From Nemertoderma westbladi (taxonomy: Eukaryota; Xenacoelomorpha; Nemertodermatida; Nemertodermatidae): a stretch of DNA of 40,683 nucleotides. The DNA is taken from NCBI GenBank assembly GCA_032718475.1, contig JAUCBJ010004315.1, positions 1 through 40,683 on the forward strand, given 5' to 3'. The notes beneath the pieces were generated by a model. The model was given only the letters and a program-made list of their open reading frames with translations. It had not been told where the DNA came from and searched no databases. Of this stretch, positions 39,289-40,683 are shown one piece after another. Position 1 is the stretch's first letter, and each line of letters opens with the position of its first letter. A program made the position numbers and the translations under genes.

Positions 39289-40204
39289 TATCCTTTGTAT
39301 CATATTACAAGAAAGATTGTAACATACAGTAGTCTTTATTTTCAACAGTTTTATTCTAAACTTCGTGGCCTTTATATTAATTTGATCTTATCTTTCGTTT
39401 ATTATTTTGGTTCCATGAGAAATTTATTATTCGCCTATATTATACAGAAAGTACTTTATTTGCTAACCATTAAGATTGGATCAGGGAGCCAAATGGAGTG
39501 TAAACTTGAGACATGTAAAATGTAATGAGAAATGTAAAAAGTTCTAAAATTATTTCTGTTGTTTCGTTAAAAATTAATTAATACAGTATAAAGGCCATAA
39601 AGTTTAAGATAAAGAAGCTGAAAATAATGTTACAGTTTATTTTCTTGTATTCTATGAAACAGTACATAAAGGATAATTACATTATTATAATTGCATTAAA
39701 CATACTGTATAATATAGAACTTATGTCCATTAACTTTGTACGAATTATCTGCATTGCTATTCCCACAGCAGAAGTTTCCAATAATGCGATTTCGTCGTTA
39801 AGGCTGTGACGGTGACCCTCCTGTGTATCAATACCGTTTTCATTTTCACCGCAATCCCACAGCGCCAGTTTAGTTTGTACTGTAGCTTAGTTTGGAGTTT
39901 TGATGCGTGGTATGTGTAGACATCTATAGGTATCTGGATCGTTCGTCAATAGTCTCTGTGTCTCTCCTTTGTATATTTATTGCTAAATTCATCAATTATT
40001 CTAGAATCAACCTGCAATAAAAATAAAATGTTAGTTAGTTATTTTCATAATTGCAGGGCAGTGATGGCAAAATACAGCACGAGTACATGCAACTTTTAAA
40101 AGTTCATATCTCAGCAATTCCTCAAAGAAGTTCAGAGTTTGTTACTGTACATATTGTAATTTGTGGAAGATAGGTGCCATACAGTATAGTTTGGTGTAAG
40201 TTGG

Positions 40205-40355
40205 ATGCTGTTGTGTTGAAGTTGGGTGTAGTTGGTGAAAGTTGGGTGTAGTTGGGTGGTAGTTGGGTGAAAGTTGGGTGTAGTTGGGTGAAAGTTGGGT
40301 GTAGTTGGGTGTAGTTGGGTGTAGTTGGGTGTAGTTGGGTGTAGTTGGGTGAAAG
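40205..40355. repeat. AGTTGGGTG tandem repeat, right inner arm
   Basis: GTAGTTGGGTG and GAAAGTTGGGT units, the inverted counterpart of 36420-36535, slightly longer here. Confidence 0.88.
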
Positions 40356-40524
40356 TTGTGATTAGGCTGACCCTACTGGACTATGCCTATAGGTATTTCA
40401 GCAATAACTATTGCGTTTTGGATTACAATTAATTACATCCACACAGACAAACAGGCATACAAACAGACAACAACCCAAACCGCAATGATAATTACCTTTG
40501 CAGGCATTTCATATATATGCCGTA

Positions 40525-40645
40525 TGTTTTTGTCTGTTTTTGTGTGTTTTTGTATGTTTTTGTGTGTTTTTGTGTGTTTTTGTGCGTTTTTGTGTGTTTT
40601 TGTGTGTTTTTGTGAGTTTTTGTGTGTTTTTGTGTGTTTTTGGTG
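40525..40645. repeat. TTTTTGTGTG minisatellite, right outer arm
   Basis: Inverted counterpart of 33611-33735, with unit variants TTTTTGTGAG, TTTTTGTGCG and TTTTTGTATG in a different order from the left arm. Confidence 0.9.
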
Positions 40646-40683
40646 TAAATAGACGTCCCCCAGTAGGCCTATTAGTACAGTAG

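Larger units (their letters stand above)
33591..40662. mobile_element. 7-kb long-inverted-repeat (foldback) structure
   Basis: 33591-33873 is the reverse complement of 40383-40662, and 36418-37434 that of 39529-40372 (with a roughly 290-bp insert in the left arm). Placed together these are one pair of arms, over 1.2 kb, interrupted on the left by the 2.55-kb foldback at 33868-36417. The loop, 37435-39528, holds a minus-strand LINE relic, a hairpin and TTGGGTG-type repeats. The two outer junctions start at GGGGACGTCTATTTACACCA. No transposase was found. It may be a Foldback-like element or an inverted duplication. The window ends soon after the right arm, so the outer boundary is not certain. 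Confidence 0.75.

Overview
The window is animal nuclear DNA made almost entirely of transposable elements and tandem or palindromic repeats. I found no host gene, tRNA or rRNA, and nothing bacterial. BEL/Pao retrotransposons, known only from animals, and a CR1/jockey-like LINE place it in Metazoa. The recurring short words TAGGCCTA, ACCGGTA and TACTGTA remind me of marine invertebrate, perhaps deuterostome, genomes. The sequence alone does not fix the species.

Layout. (1) 236-8303 is a complete, young LTR retrotransposon with a perfect 5-bp target duplication ATGCT, LTRs of 528 and 550 bp, and a polypurine tract. It encodes a BEL/Pao-like Gag, preceded by a second ORF, but no protease, reverse transcriptase, RNase H or integrase. 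Where pol should be there is about 2 kb of tandem short hairpins. It must borrow its enzymes in trans. (2) 8304-11889 is non-coding with foldback repeats. (3) 11890-13180 is a broken LINE reverse transcriptase, followed at its stop codon by a 68-bp satellite (13165-13680). (4) 14142-15249 and 15456-16299 are two inverted-repeat elements, each packed with its own perfect palindrome (CTACGCGTAG in one, a 22-mer centred on GGTCGACC in the other). (5) 16315-33454 is a 17.1-kb BEL/Pao element with target duplication CAAAC. Its order is LTR, 2.2-kb leader, gag, protease, RT, RNase H, integrase, a 1.6-kb gap, an unrecognised third ORF region, LTR. The right LTR carries a 1350-bp hAT-type element with 8-bp duplication ATGTGTAC. 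Gag-pol and ORF3 are broken by several frameshifts or stops although the LTRs are about 99% identical. (6) 33591-40662 is a 7-kb foldback (long inverted repeat) containing a second 2.55-kb foldback, an ACACAAAAAC-type minisatellite and a LINE relic on the minus strand.

How the parts relate: the gag-only element (1) and the pol-bearing element (5) belong to the same superfamily, but their LTRs show no similarity that I can see, so (5) need not be the helper for (1). Nesting gives a relative order. The hAT element is younger than LTR retrotransposon (5), element (5) landed about 10 bp from the GGTCGACC element, and foldback A landed inside the larger foldback. No function beyond transposition is evident for any coding region.
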